Part shown: in pieces, positions 1 through 6,075 of the stretch
Layout: each line of letters opens with the position of its first letter
Position numbering within the stretch: position 1 is the stretch's first letter
Origin: JAKACU01 sp021821185
GTDB lineage: Bacteria; Bacillota; Bacilli; Alicyclobacillales; SLC66
NCBI GenBank assembly: GCA_027343965.1
Contig: DAHWJX010000040.1
Location: 1-10,995, forward strand
Length of the DNA: 10,995 bases
Direction: 5' to 3'
Made by a program: the position numbers and the translations under genes
The notes under the pieces: model-generated
What the model was told of the DNA's origin: nothing
The model's input: only the letters and a program-made list of their open reading frames with translations
Databases searched by the model: none

Positions 1-20
1 AGTTGATCTACTTGTGTCAT
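1..20 (-). CDS. Partial 5' end of a probable IS256-family transposase
   Basis: Only six complete codons and part of a seventh lie in the window, reading Met-Thr-Gln-Val-Asp-Gln on the minus strand from an ATG at 20-18. A GGGAGG ribosome site sits 8 nt upstream. IS256-family transposases often begin with a similar Met-Thr-Gln peptide, and the upstream 60 bp look like an IS256-type element end, so I read this as the start of a transposase running off the left edge. The peptide is far too short to prove identity; any minus-strand gene starting here would look much the same. Confidence 0.4.
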
Positions 21-92
21 GATCACTGCCTCCCTTGAGATTCCTAAGGTGATTATCTCAAGAGAACGAATAAGTGTGTAGGTGTGGTAGGC
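21..92. mobile_element. Probable outer end of an IS256-like insertion sequence
   Basis: Read on the minus strand, this stretch leads from CACCTACACACTTATTCG (about 86-69) into the ribosome site and start of the gene at the left edge. A TACACACTTATT-like terminal repeat followed within about 60 bp by a transposase start is the usual arrangement in IS256-family elements. An imperfect hairpin lies between them (arms near 32-42 and 52-62, 10 of 11 pairing around CTTGAGAT/ATCTCAAG). The exact tip cannot be fixed because the other end of the element is outside the window. Confidence 0.35.
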
Positions 93-226
93 TTGACGCT
101 TACTATGTACGCAACATGAGCACCCGCGATATCCAGGCCCATCTGAATCAAATTTATGGGATGGAGATCTCGCCGATACTCATGTCCAACTTAACGGATA
201 GGCTACTACCCCGGATTCAAAGGTGA
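92..226 (+). pseudogene. Fragment of an IS256-family (MULE-type) transposase
   Basis: About 44 codons read in frame through Tyr-Tyr-Val-Arg-Asn-Met, then Ser-Thr-Arg-Asp-Ile-Gln, and on through Ile-Tyr-Gly-Met-Glu-Ile-Ser-Pro and Leu-Thr-Asp-Arg-Leu-Leu-Pro, ending at a TGA at 224-226. This matches the IS256-family block around 'YARGMSTRDIQ..L..LYG.E.SP..ISN.TD', which lies roughly one third of the way into a ~400-residue transposase. The N-terminal third and the catalytic C-terminal two thirds are absent. The left break coincides with the end of the other IS256-like element and the right break with a palindromic GAATTC-rich segment, so this is a relic cut on both sides. The ATG at 116 is an internal Met of the motif, not a gene start. 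Confidence 0.7.
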
Positions 227-251
227 ATTCACCACGAGTGTGGAATTCACC
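222..251. repeat. Palindrome plus direct repeat containing GAATTCACC
   Basis: GGTGAATTCACC at 222-233 is a perfect 12-bp palindrome. Its GAATTCACC half recurs at 243-251, 18 bp later. The block starts exactly where the transposase relic loses similarity, so it may be the end of, or a scar from, another mobile element. No matching partner is visible elsewhere in the window. Confidence 0.6.
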
Positions 252-275
252 CCTTCCAAATGGGGGCTCCATGCC

Positions 276-309
276 GGTGGTCAAGGCGGGAAAGCGTACC
301 TTGACCACC
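276..309. repeat. Perfect 11-bp inverted repeat (hairpin) downstream of the importer operon
   Basis: Arms GGTGGTCAAGG (276-286) and CCTTGACCACC (299-309) pair perfectly around a 12-nt loop. It lies 75 nt beyond the stop of the sugar-binding protein gene, where an operon terminator would be expected. Neither strand has a following T-run, so intrinsic termination is not supported. It may instead belong to the IS debris at the left edge. Confidence 0.6.
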
Positions 310-383
310 TCAGCTTAAGATCATGTAGGAAACTATATCTAGGTGCATGGCTGGCAGGGAAACATAGAGCAATGTATTCGAAA

Positions 384-1388
384 CTAGTTTAAAAATGCAT
401 TAACATTTTGTTTTGTTACAACCGTAACACCAGTATCAACAATTGGAGGCACAGGATCGACATGGGATGCTTTCCAATTGGCCACTGGCGTCAAGTCATT
501 ATGGTGTATCATAAACGCATCCATGAGCCCCCAATATCCCATACTCCAGGTACCTTGAGCAATGGTTGCGGTTATCTGTCCATTTTTAATTTGTTGTAGT
601 GTTGCCTTATCCGTATCAAAACTCACAATTTTAACCTTGCCTACACGGCGTGCCTCCAGAACAGCAGTTGCTGCGCCAGTTCCTTCATCGGCCTCAGTAG
701 CAAAAATACCCGAAAGGTTCGGATAACGCTCAAGTAAAGTCGAAGTTATTTGGGCTGTGGTTATTTGGTTTGAATTCCCATTTTCCACAGCAACAACCTT
801 GATTTTTGGAAACTGAGATCTCATCGTAGATTCGAATCCTTGTACCCGTTGGTCGAGGTTTAATTCCCCAGGTGTACTAATAATCGCAACGGATCCCTTG
901 CCTTTCAATGAATTCCCTAGAAATGTAGCAGCTTGGCTACCTGCTTCCGCATTACTAGTACCTAAATAGGCATATCGTTTGCTGTTAGGTGCGTCTGAAT
1001 CAAAAGAAATAACAGGAATGCCTTGTGAAACAGCTTGATTAATTGCAGGAGTCAACGCAACCGGATTCATAGATGTGATAAGAATTCCTGCAGGTTTTTT
1101 AGCAATAACCTGATCTAGTACGGTAACTTCCTGGTTGATGTCATACTGCGGCGCACCGGTATATACCACTTTTACATGAAGCAATTTTCCAGCCGATTCC
1201 ATACCCCTGAAAACGCCTTTCCAGTATTCAATTCCTGACAGAAAAGTAATCATATAATATGTTTCGTTTTTGGCACCAACAAGACCGGGACTTGCTGCGG
1301 ACACTGACGTTGGAACAACCGAACTAGACAACGCAATAACGGAAGCTAAACTGATAACTACCGATGAAAATTTCTTCCATGTTCTCAC
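384..1388 (-). CDS. Sugar ABC transporter, periplasmic-type substrate-binding protein (RbsB-like, Peripla_BP_4)
   Basis: A 334-residue CUT2-family binding protein that would capture a sugar outside the membrane and hand it to the permease and ATPase encoded upstream. It starts at GTG 1388: a TAA stop immediately precedes it in frame, no other start lies nearby, and AAAGGG sits 11 nt upstream. Residues 1-31 form a Sec signal peptide (basic Lys-Lys, hydrophobic Val/Ile/Leu core, Val-Ser-Ala cleavage site). The mature part has the two-lobed fold signatures: Phe-Leu-Ser-Gly-Ile-Glu-Tyr-Trp near the start, Gly-Ile-Leu-Ile-Thr before lobe 2, Ser-Phe-Asp-Ser-Asp-Ala-Pro near residue 130, and Gly-Ile-Phe-Ala-Thr and Ile-Val-Ser-Phe-Asp further on. 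Substrate cannot be read from sequence; ribose, another aldose or a polyol are all possible. Odd point: there is no cysteine in the signal region, so no lipoprotein anchor. It is the last gene of the operon, 57 nt after the permease. Confidence 0.92.
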   Translation of the reverse strand: MRTWKKFSSVVISLASVIALSSSVVPTSVSAASPGLVGAKNETYYMITFLSGIEYWKGVFRGMESAGKLLHVKVVYTGAPQYDINQEVTVLDQVIAKKPAGILITSMNPVALTPAINQAVSQGIPVISFDSDAPNSKRYAYLGTSNAEAGSQAATFLGNSLKGKGSVAIISTPGELNLDQRVQGFESTMRSQFPKIKVVAVENGNSNQITTAQITSTLLERYPNLSGIFATEADEGTGAATAVLEARRVGKVKIVSFDTDKATLQQIKNGQITATIAQGTWSMGYWGLMDAFMIHHNDLTPVANWKASHVDPVPPIVDTGVTVVTKQNVNAFLN

Positions 1389-1445
1389 TTAACAGCACAC
1401 CCTTTCAATGAATGTTTTATATAACAATTACCAATGCTAAAATCA

Positions 1446-2444
1446 TCACCTCCTAACAAGTTCTTTGCGATGAGTCAAAACATCTGTCGTGACCGCAGCG
1501 ATAAGAACAAAACCCGTTACGAAACTTTGCCAATACACAGATACATTTAAAAGAACAAGAGCATCATTTACCAGACCAACTAACAAACTACCAAGTAAAG
1601 CGCCAAGAACAGATCCTTCTCCACCAGATAGACTTGCGCCACCAATGACACAGGCAGCTATAGCTTGCAATTCCATACCTTGACCTGCGGTTGGTGTTGC
1701 CACACTAAATCGAGAAAGTGTCAACAGCCCTGCAAAACCGGCGAGCAACGCAGTTAAGATGTAGATACTAACTTTGACCCAGTCAACTGAAATACCTGAA
1801 AGATAGGCCGCAGATTCATTACTACCCAAATAATATATTTTTCTAGCCTTTGAGAAATTTCTCATTAATACATCTCCAACGACGATAACCACAACTAGTA
1901 TCCAGATCAGTGTAGGAATACCCGCTATACTCCCCTGGCCCAAGAACGTAAATGACGCAGGGATTTGAGTCAGTGATACAGGCGCACCTTGTGTTACTAC
2001 ATAAGCAATTCCTTGAATAACTCCCTGCATGCCCAGTGTCATAATGAAAGGATTTATCTTAACCTTTCCAATGAAAAGTCCCGTTATAATACCTGATACA
2101 CCGCTTACTATTAAAGCTAAAATCGACGCCAACCAAATGTTCATCCCTCCAAGAGCTAGGCTTCCTGCCACTACTCCCGACATGGACATCACTGAACCCA
2201 CAGAAAGGTCAAACCCTCCGGAAACTAGTGCAAGGGTCATTCCCACTGAAACAATTGCCATCATAGTAATTCCTAAGACTGTTGTAATTAGGTTATCCGC
2301 ACTTAAAAATGTGGGACTAATTACCGAGAGCACAATTGAAAGCAACACAATTACACCAATAATCGTTATTTCTCGTATCTTGCTAACTTTAAGCAATATT
2401 TTTTTAAAATCAGTCTCCTTGCCGGTAGTTACATTGATTGACAC
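1446..2444 (-). CDS. Sugar ABC transporter permease (RbsC-like, BPD_transp_2)
   Basis: An integral membrane permease of the CUT2 family, 332 residues. I place the start at GTG 2444, since a strong AAAGGGGG ribosome site (2459-2452) lies 7 nt upstream and 1 nt after the ATPase stop. The ATG at 2477 would put this site inside the coding region and overlap the ATPase by 17 nt. A short basic/polar N-terminus is followed by roughly eight to ten hydrophobic segments. The family block near the C-terminus is present: Gly-Met-Glu-Leu-Gln-Ala-Ile-Ala-Ala-Cys-Val-Ile-Gly-Gly-Ala-Ser-Leu-Ser-Gly-Gly, then Gly-Ser-Val-Leu-Gly-Ala. The N-terminal Gly-Gly-Phe-Asp-Leu-Ser-Val-Gly-Ser motif is also typical of RbsC. 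Its last codons contain a full AGGAGGTGAT anti-SD match. It works with the ATPase and binding protein in the same operon. Confidence 0.93.
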   Translation of the reverse strand: MSINVTTGKETDFKKILLKVSKIREITIIGVIVLLSIVLSVISPTFLSADNLITTVLGITMMAIVSVGMTLALVSGGFDLSVGSVMSMSGVVAGSLALGGMNIWLASILALIVSGVSGIITGLFIGKVKINPFIMTLGMQGVIQGIAYVVTQGAPVSLTQIPASFTFLGQGSIAGIPTLIWILVVVIVVGDVLMRNFSKARKIYYLGSNESAAYLSGISVDWVKVSIYILTALLAGFAGLLTLSRFSVATPTAGQGMELQAIAACVIGGASLSGGEGSVLGALLGSLLVGLVNDALVLLNVSVYWQSFVTGFVLIAAVTTDVLTHRKELVRR

Positions 2445-2451
2445 GAAAAGT

Positions 2452-2459
2452 CCCCCTTT
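2452..2459 (-). promoter_or_regulatory. Ribosome binding site fixing the permease start at GTG 2444
   Basis: AAAGGGGG on the minus strand lies between the ATPase stop (2463-2461) and GTG 2444, with 7 nt spacing. It decides against the upstream in-frame ATG at 2477. Confidence 0.75.
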
Positions 2460-2460
2460 G

Positions 2461-3951
2461 TTATAGACCCGATGCATATTTCATAATATTTTCTTCTGTT
2501 ATTTCACTCCTAGAAAGATTAGCAACAATAGACCCATCATAGACGACCAGTACCCTATCACTGACACCGATTATTTCAGGTAATTCGGACGATATCATAA
2601 TGGTACCTACTCCTGATGATGCTAGACGTCGCAAAAGAAGGTGAATCTCCGCCTTCGCTCCAACATCAATTCCTCTTGTTGGTTCATCAAGAATTATTAC
2701 TTCAGGGTCCCGTTTCACCCAAGATCCAATTAAGAGTTTTTGCTGATTACCTCCACTTAAACTGCCAACCTTTTGACGACCAGACGTACATTTCACGTTA
2801 AAATCGCCAATAATATTTTCGGAAACTTGTTGAACTTTACTATTCTTAATAAATAACCCTCGACACACTGCATTGAGACGGTTGGCTACCGCATTGGACT
2901 CGATAGACATTTTCAAAAAAAGGCCCTGACCCTTTCTGTCTTCCGTCACATAATAAAGTCTGTTGCGTATGGAATCTCGAACTGACCTTTGGGGAAGTTC
3001 TCGCCCGTTTAGTACAACGGTTCCATGTTCACGGTGATCTATTCCTGTAATTGCTCTAGCAATCTCAGTTCTTCCCGATCCAACCAGTCCGAAAATACCA
3101 AGAATTTCGCCTTGATATAAATCAAAAGAAACATCCTTACATTTTGAACCTGCACTCACTTTGAGAACTTTCATAATCTTAGTTTCGAGTACATGATTCG
3201 CCTTTTCAGGGTAAAAAGCATCCAAGTTCCTGCCTACCATCAGCTTAATAACAATTTCCGAATTAAGGTTTTCTGACCTATCTGAACCCACTAAGATACC
3301 ATCTCGAAGAACTGATACTCTATCAGCAATATGAAAGATTTCATCAAACTTATGACTTACATAAACAATTGCTTTCCCTTGATCTTTTAAGCGGTTTAAT
3401 AAAACAAAAAGTGATTCAACATCTTTACTACTTAAAGTAGCCGTTGGCTCATCAAAAATATAAACATCAGCATCAAACGTCATAGCTCTGGCTATTTCTA
3501 CAATTTGCTGTTCAGATACACTCAATGTCTTCACCTTAGAATTTAAAGAAAATTTCGGATTAAATTCCTGTAAACATGTTTGCGCGACTTGTTCCATATG
3601 AGAACGGTCCATCCATCCAATTCTATTGCTAGCATGGTGAATAGCTATATTCTCCATAACACTCAGGTGAGGGAATAAACTTATTTCTTGATGCACAGCT
3701 ACAATTCCGACTTCCTGTGCGTCATGCGGTCCACCGAAGGACAGTTGTTTGCCATTTACTTCAATATACCCACTACTAGGTTCCAGAGAACCCGTAAGTA
3801 TGTTAAGTAAAGTTGATTTTCCTGCTCCATTTTCCCCCATAATTGCATGAACTTCACCAGCAAAAAAATCTAACGATACATCGTTTAAAGCTATAGTACC
3901 GGGAAAAATCTTTGTGATATTTCGTGTTCGAAGCCTAGGTACCATCTCCAT
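2461..3951 (-). CDS. Sugar ABC transporter ATPase, fused two-domain type (RbsA-like)
   Basis: A 496-residue cytoplasmic ATPase with two tandem nucleotide-binding domains, the usual size and layout for CUT2 importers (RbsA about 500). Start ATG 3951 is chosen because GGGAGG (3965-3960) lies 8 nt upstream; an ATG at 3984 in the same frame would span that site. Domain 1: Walker A Gly-Glu-Asn-Gly-Ala-Gly-Lys-Ser-Thr (39-47), Q-loop Gln88, variant signature Leu-Ser-Val-Ser-Glu-Gln-Gln (143-149), Walker B ending Phe-Asp-Glu-Pro-Thr (166-170), switch His200. Domain 2 has the degenerate P-loop Gly-Leu-Val-Gly-Ser-Gly-Arg-Thr-Glu typical of the family, a canonical Leu-Ser-Gly-Gly-Asn-Gln-Gln signature and Ile-Leu-Asp-Glu-Pro-Thr-Arg-Gly-Ile-Asp. 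As in RbsA, one site is probably catalytic and the other degenerate. First gene of the operon; the permease follows 16 nt later. Confidence 0.94.
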   Translation of the reverse strand: MEMVPRLRTRNITKIFPGTIALNDVSLDFFAGEVHAIMGENGAGKSTLLNILTGSLEPSSGYIEVNGKQLSFGGPHDAQEVGIVAVHQEISLFPHLSVMENIAIHHASNRIGWMDRSHMEQVAQTCLQEFNPKFSLNSKVKTLSVSEQQIVEIARAMTFDADVYIFDEPTATLSSKDVESLFVLLNRLKDQGKAIVYVSHKFDEIFHIADRVSVLRDGILVGSDRSENLNSEIVIKLMVGRNLDAFYPEKANHVLETKIMKVLKVSAGSKCKDVSFDLYQGEILGIFGLVGSGRTEIARAITGIDHREHGTVVLNGRELPQRSVRDSIRNRLYYVTEDRKGQGLFLKMSIESNAVANRLNAVCRGLFIKNSKVQQVSENIIGDFNVKCTSGRQKVGSLSGGNQQKLLIGSWVKRDPEVIILDEPTRGIDVGAKAEIHLLLRRLASSGVGTIMISSELPEIIGVSDRVLVVYDGSIVANLSRSEITEENIMKYASGL

Positions 3952-3959
3952 AACATCAC

Positions 3960-3965
3960 CCTCCC
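3960..3965 (-). promoter_or_regulatory. Ribosome binding site fixing the ATPase start at ATG 3951
   Basis: GGGAGG on the minus strand, 8 nt before ATG 3951. The in-frame ATG at 3984 upstream has no comparable site. Confidence 0.75.
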
Positions 3966-4048
3966 AAGAAATACAATTATTCACTTTTAAGAGTATAATA
4001 GTTACTAATTACCAACCAACACTTTCAATCCTTAAAAGATTCGTATAT

Positions 4049-4061
4049 ATTAATTATTAAT
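4049..4061. promoter_or_regulatory. Candidate operator palindrome just downstream of the transcription start
   Basis: ATTAAT-T-ATTAAT is a 13-bp dyad with a single central base, at about +8 to +20 relative to the predicted start. Wider arms TCGTAT (4041-4046) and ATACGA (4069-4074) bracket it. The position suits a repressor roadblock, but AT-rich DNA gives such dyads by chance. Confidence 0.35.
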
Positions 4062-4070
4062 CGCTTTCAT
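4055..4070 (-). promoter_or_regulatory. cre-like box (CcpA catabolite repression site)
   Basis: Minus-strand ATGAAAGCGATTAATA matches the cre consensus WTGNAARCGNWWWCAW at 14 of 16 positions, including the full TGAAAGCG core; the mismatches are at positions 14 and 15. It overlaps the predicted transcription start, the classic place for CcpA repression of a sugar-uptake operon. A LacI-family local regulator with a similar central CG operator is an alternative. Confidence 0.55.
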
Positions 4071-4075
4071 ACGAA

Positions 4076-4104
4076 ATAATACGGTACAAAATTAAATTAG
4101 TCAA
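4076..4104 (-). promoter_or_regulatory. Sigma-A promoter of the sugar importer operon
   Basis: On the minus strand, TTGACT (4104-4099) and TATTAT (4081-4076) are separated by exactly 17 nt. Each box matches the consensus at five of six positions. The start would fall near 4069, leaving a leader of about 118 nt before ATG 3951. Confidence 0.7.
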
Positions 4105-4149
4105 TACAAATAAACGAAAACTAGGGTTTAAAGTTTTACAACAATTATT

Positions 4150-4166
4150 GATCATGATGTATGATC
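4150..4166. promoter_or_regulatory. Candidate upstream regulator dyad
   Basis: GATCAT (4150-4155) and ATGATC (4161-4166) form an inverted repeat with 5-nt spacing, centred about 90 nt upstream of the predicted transcription start. The position would suit an activator or an upstream repressor site. No matching second copy was found near the promoter, so this is tentative. Confidence 0.25.
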
Positions 4167-4250
4167 GGTAATTAAAAATGTAATTATCAGATTAGGAATC
4201 AATAAGGAAATTACTAAATAAACAATAAAAGTGCGTATGCACAAACAAAT

Positions 4251-4326
4251 AGCGTGGCTCCTTATCACCTAAAAACACTGAAACGACAAATCTCAATGTT
4301 TAGAAGGTGGGATGACCACGCTTTTT
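4251..4326 (-). ncRNA. Long stacked hairpin of unknown role (terminator, small RNA or small mobile relic)
   Basis: Outer arms AGCGTGG (4251-4257) and CCACGCT (4316-4322) pair perfectly. Inside them CACCT (4266-4270) pairs with AGGTG (4305-4309), and AAACA (4273-4277) with TGTTT (4297-4301). On the minus strand TGAGA (4295-4291) pairs with TTTCA (4283-4279) through one G-U pair, closing a 7-nt loop. Because that last helix needs a G-U pair, the minus-strand RNA folds better. A T5 run (4322-4326) follows on the plus strand and a weaker T-rich tract on the minus strand. It lies 148 nt past the prfC stop and upstream of the importer promoter, so it could terminate prfC transcripts. Confidence 0.5.
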
Positions 4327-4469
4327 GAGTGCGAAATTCTCCATAAATATAAGTTCAATCAAATTTCAGGGAACTAAGTACCCGATTCCTTGATTCCGTA
4401 TCCACCATTTTTGTGTCCAAAGCGTACTACTATATACGGATGTAAGCCAAATGATACTGACACCCATTT

Positions 4470-6023
4470 TCAGGATGTCGTATGCAACACCACATCAGGG
4501 TTTTTATCTAGAAGCCAGTTCATCGAAAACTCATTCGGGAACAACATCACAAGTCGATCATCACGGTCCTTAACCACCAAATTGCTAAAGCGGTCATAAA
4601 GCAAACTTTCCATGGGTTTCGCTGTTTGTAGCCAACGAGCATGCGAGTAAGGAAGATTAAATAAGTCCACCTCTGCCCCATATTCCGCTTTCATACGATA
4701 CTGAAACACTTCAAATTGCAAGCGACCAACCGCACCTAAAATCATATCTTCGGTTCGATTGACCTGCCTAAAGACCTGTATGGCCCCTTCTTCTGACAAT
4801 TGCTCCAATCCTTTATGGAACTGTTTATATTTCAGGGTATTTTTAATCGAAACGCGAGCAAAATACTCCGGCGAAAACTGCGGCAACTTCTCAAACTGAA
4901 ATTGTCCATTTTCGCATACCGTATCGCCAATTCGAAATATGCCTGGATCAAAGATGCCAATAATATCACCAGGGTACGCCTCATCCACAATTTCCCTATC
5001 TTGTCCGAAAAACTGTTGCGGTTGCGCCAAAGCAATCTTTTTACCTGTTCGCACATGATTGACGGTCATACCACGTTCAAATGTACCGGAACAAATACGT
5101 AAGAATGCTACCCGGTCACGATGAGCAGGATTCATATTCGCCTGAATTTTAAAAACAAAACCCGACAAGGCTTCATCTGTAGGTTCAATCATGTCCCCCT
5201 GATCTGTTGAACGTACGCCTGGAGGCGGAGCTAAAGTCAGAAACTGATCAAGAAAGGACTGCACGCCAAAATTAGCAATAGCACTGCCAAAAAACACAGG
5301 CGTTAGACGGCCTTGTCTCACGAGTTGTTCATCAAAGGGATCCCCTGCAATATCAAGCAACATCACTTCTTCTTGCAAGCGGTCATGCAATGCATCACCT
5401 AACATTTTCCGTAAGGTAGAACTTTGTAAATCAGTCACATCAAGTTTTAGCATCTGTTCACTGCGATCAATGTACCGTTCAAACTGCGATGTCTCTCGAT
5501 GATAAATTCCGCGAAAGTCTGCTCCCATTCCGATCGGCCAATTCATAGGGCAAGACCTGATACCTAGTACCTCTTCAATCTCCGCAAGTAACGCCAAAGG
5601 GTCTTGCCCTTCGCGATCCAATTTATTAATAAAAGTAAAAATGGGGATCTGTCGCATACGACACACTTCAAACAGTTTGATGGTCTGAGGTTCTACACCT
5701 TTAGCTGCGTCGATGAGCATCACTGCGCTGTCGGCGGCAGTCAATGTACGGTACGTATCCTCGCTGAAATCCTCATGTCCGGGTGTATCCAAAATATTAA
5801 TACGGCGACCTTTATAAGAAAATTGGAGTACTGTGGATGTAACAGATATCCCTCTTTGCTTCTCGATCTCCATCCAGTCCGATGTCGCATGGCGACGCGC
5901 CTTTTTGCCTTTCACGGCACCAGCCTCACGAATCGCGCCTCCAAATAAGAGTAGTTTTTCGGTTAATGTTGTTTTCCCTGCATCAGGGTGTGAAATAATC
6001 GCAAACGTACGACGTTCTTCCAT
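4470..6023 (-). CDS. prfC: Peptide chain release factor 3 (RF3 GTPase)
   Basis: A 517-residue translational GTPase that recycles RF1/RF2 from the ribosome after peptide release. The G domain is complete: P-loop Ser-His-Pro-Asp-Ala-Gly-Lys-Thr-Thr (11-19), switch I around Gln-Arg-Gly-Ile-Ser-Val-Thr-Ser (56-63), G3 Asp-Thr-Pro-Gly-His-Glu-Asp-Phe (79-86), G4 Asn-Lys-Leu-Asp (133-136). The RF3-specific Ala-Arg-Arg-His-Ala-Thr-Ser-Asp-Trp-Met stretch follows the P-loop. EF-Tu-like domain 2 and the RF3 C-terminal domain (Gly-Ala-Val-Gly-Arg-Leu-Gln-Phe-Glu-Val) come next. Length is close to the usual ~525. I prefer ATG 6023, where family similarity begins, although the nearest AGGAG is 14 nt upstream; GTG 6038 or TTG 6035 are alternatives but sit too close to that AGGAG. 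A TGGTACACT extended -10-like motif (6068-6076, minus) may drive it. It stands alone, divergent from the MFS relic. Confidence 0.95.
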   Translation of the reverse strand: MEERRTFAIISHPDAGKTTLTEKLLLFGGAIREAGAVKGKKARRHATSDWMEIEKQRGISVTSTVLQFSYKGRRINILDTPGHEDFSEDTYRTLTAADSAVMLIDAAKGVEPQTIKLFEVCRMRQIPIFTFINKLDREGQDPLALLAEIEEVLGIRSCPMNWPIGMGADFRGIYHRETSQFERYIDRSEQMLKLDVTDLQSSTLRKMLGDALHDRLQEEVMLLDIAGDPFDEQLVRQGRLTPVFFGSAIANFGVQSFLDQFLTLAPPPGVRSTDQGDMIEPTDEALSGFVFKIQANMNPAHRDRVAFLRICSGTFERGMTVNHVRTGKKIALAQPQQFFGQDREIVDEAYPGDIIGIFDPGIFRIGDTVCENGQFQFEKLPQFSPEYFARVSIKNTLKYKQFHKGLEQLSEEGAIQVFRQVNRTEDMILGAVGRLQFEVFQYRMKAEYGAEVDLFNLPYSHARWLQTAKPMESLLYDRFSNLVVKDRDDRLVMLFPNEFSMNWLLDKNPDVVLHTTS

Positions 6024-6075
6024 GGATTTGCACAACACTCCTGTAGTTCATATCATGACTTCCCCTCAGTGTACC

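Larger units (their letters stand above)
3952..4469. other. 518-bp AT-rich intergenic region between the importer operon and prfC
   Basis: Positions 4021-4200 contain only 43 G or C in 180 bases (24%). The region holds the operon promoter, a cre-like box, two candidate dyads and a long hairpin, all listed separately. Between 4327 and 4469 I see only short unconvincing repeats, for example AATCAA/TTGATT arms around GGG and CCC. No open frame with a ribosome site and family resemblance was seen on either strand. Confidence 0.7.

Noticed and set aside
92..118. A possible frameshift in the transposase fragment (alternative frame reads Leu-Thr-Met-Tyr-Ala)
   Set aside because: The same frame already aligns without a gap (Ala-Tyr-Tyr-Val-Arg-Asn-Met against the family Ala-Leu-Tyr-Ala-Arg-Gly-Met), so no frameshift is needed.
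276..309. Intrinsic terminator for the importer operon
   Set aside because: The stem is good, but neither strand has a T-run after it, so only an inverted repeat is claimed.
2029..2466. 145-codon plus-strand frame antisense to the permease
   Set aside because: It is Ile/Thr/Pro-rich low-quality protein lying wholly opposite a well-supported permease gene, with no ribosome site; a frame shadow.
4231..4242. GTGC-GTAT-GCAC short inverted repeat
   Set aside because: A 4-bp stem with a 4-nt loop is expected by chance and has no supporting context.
4251..4326. IS110-type bridge RNA or IS200/IS605 end hairpin
   Set aside because: No recombinase or Y1 transposase gene is nearby, and no guide-like pairing to flanks can be shown.
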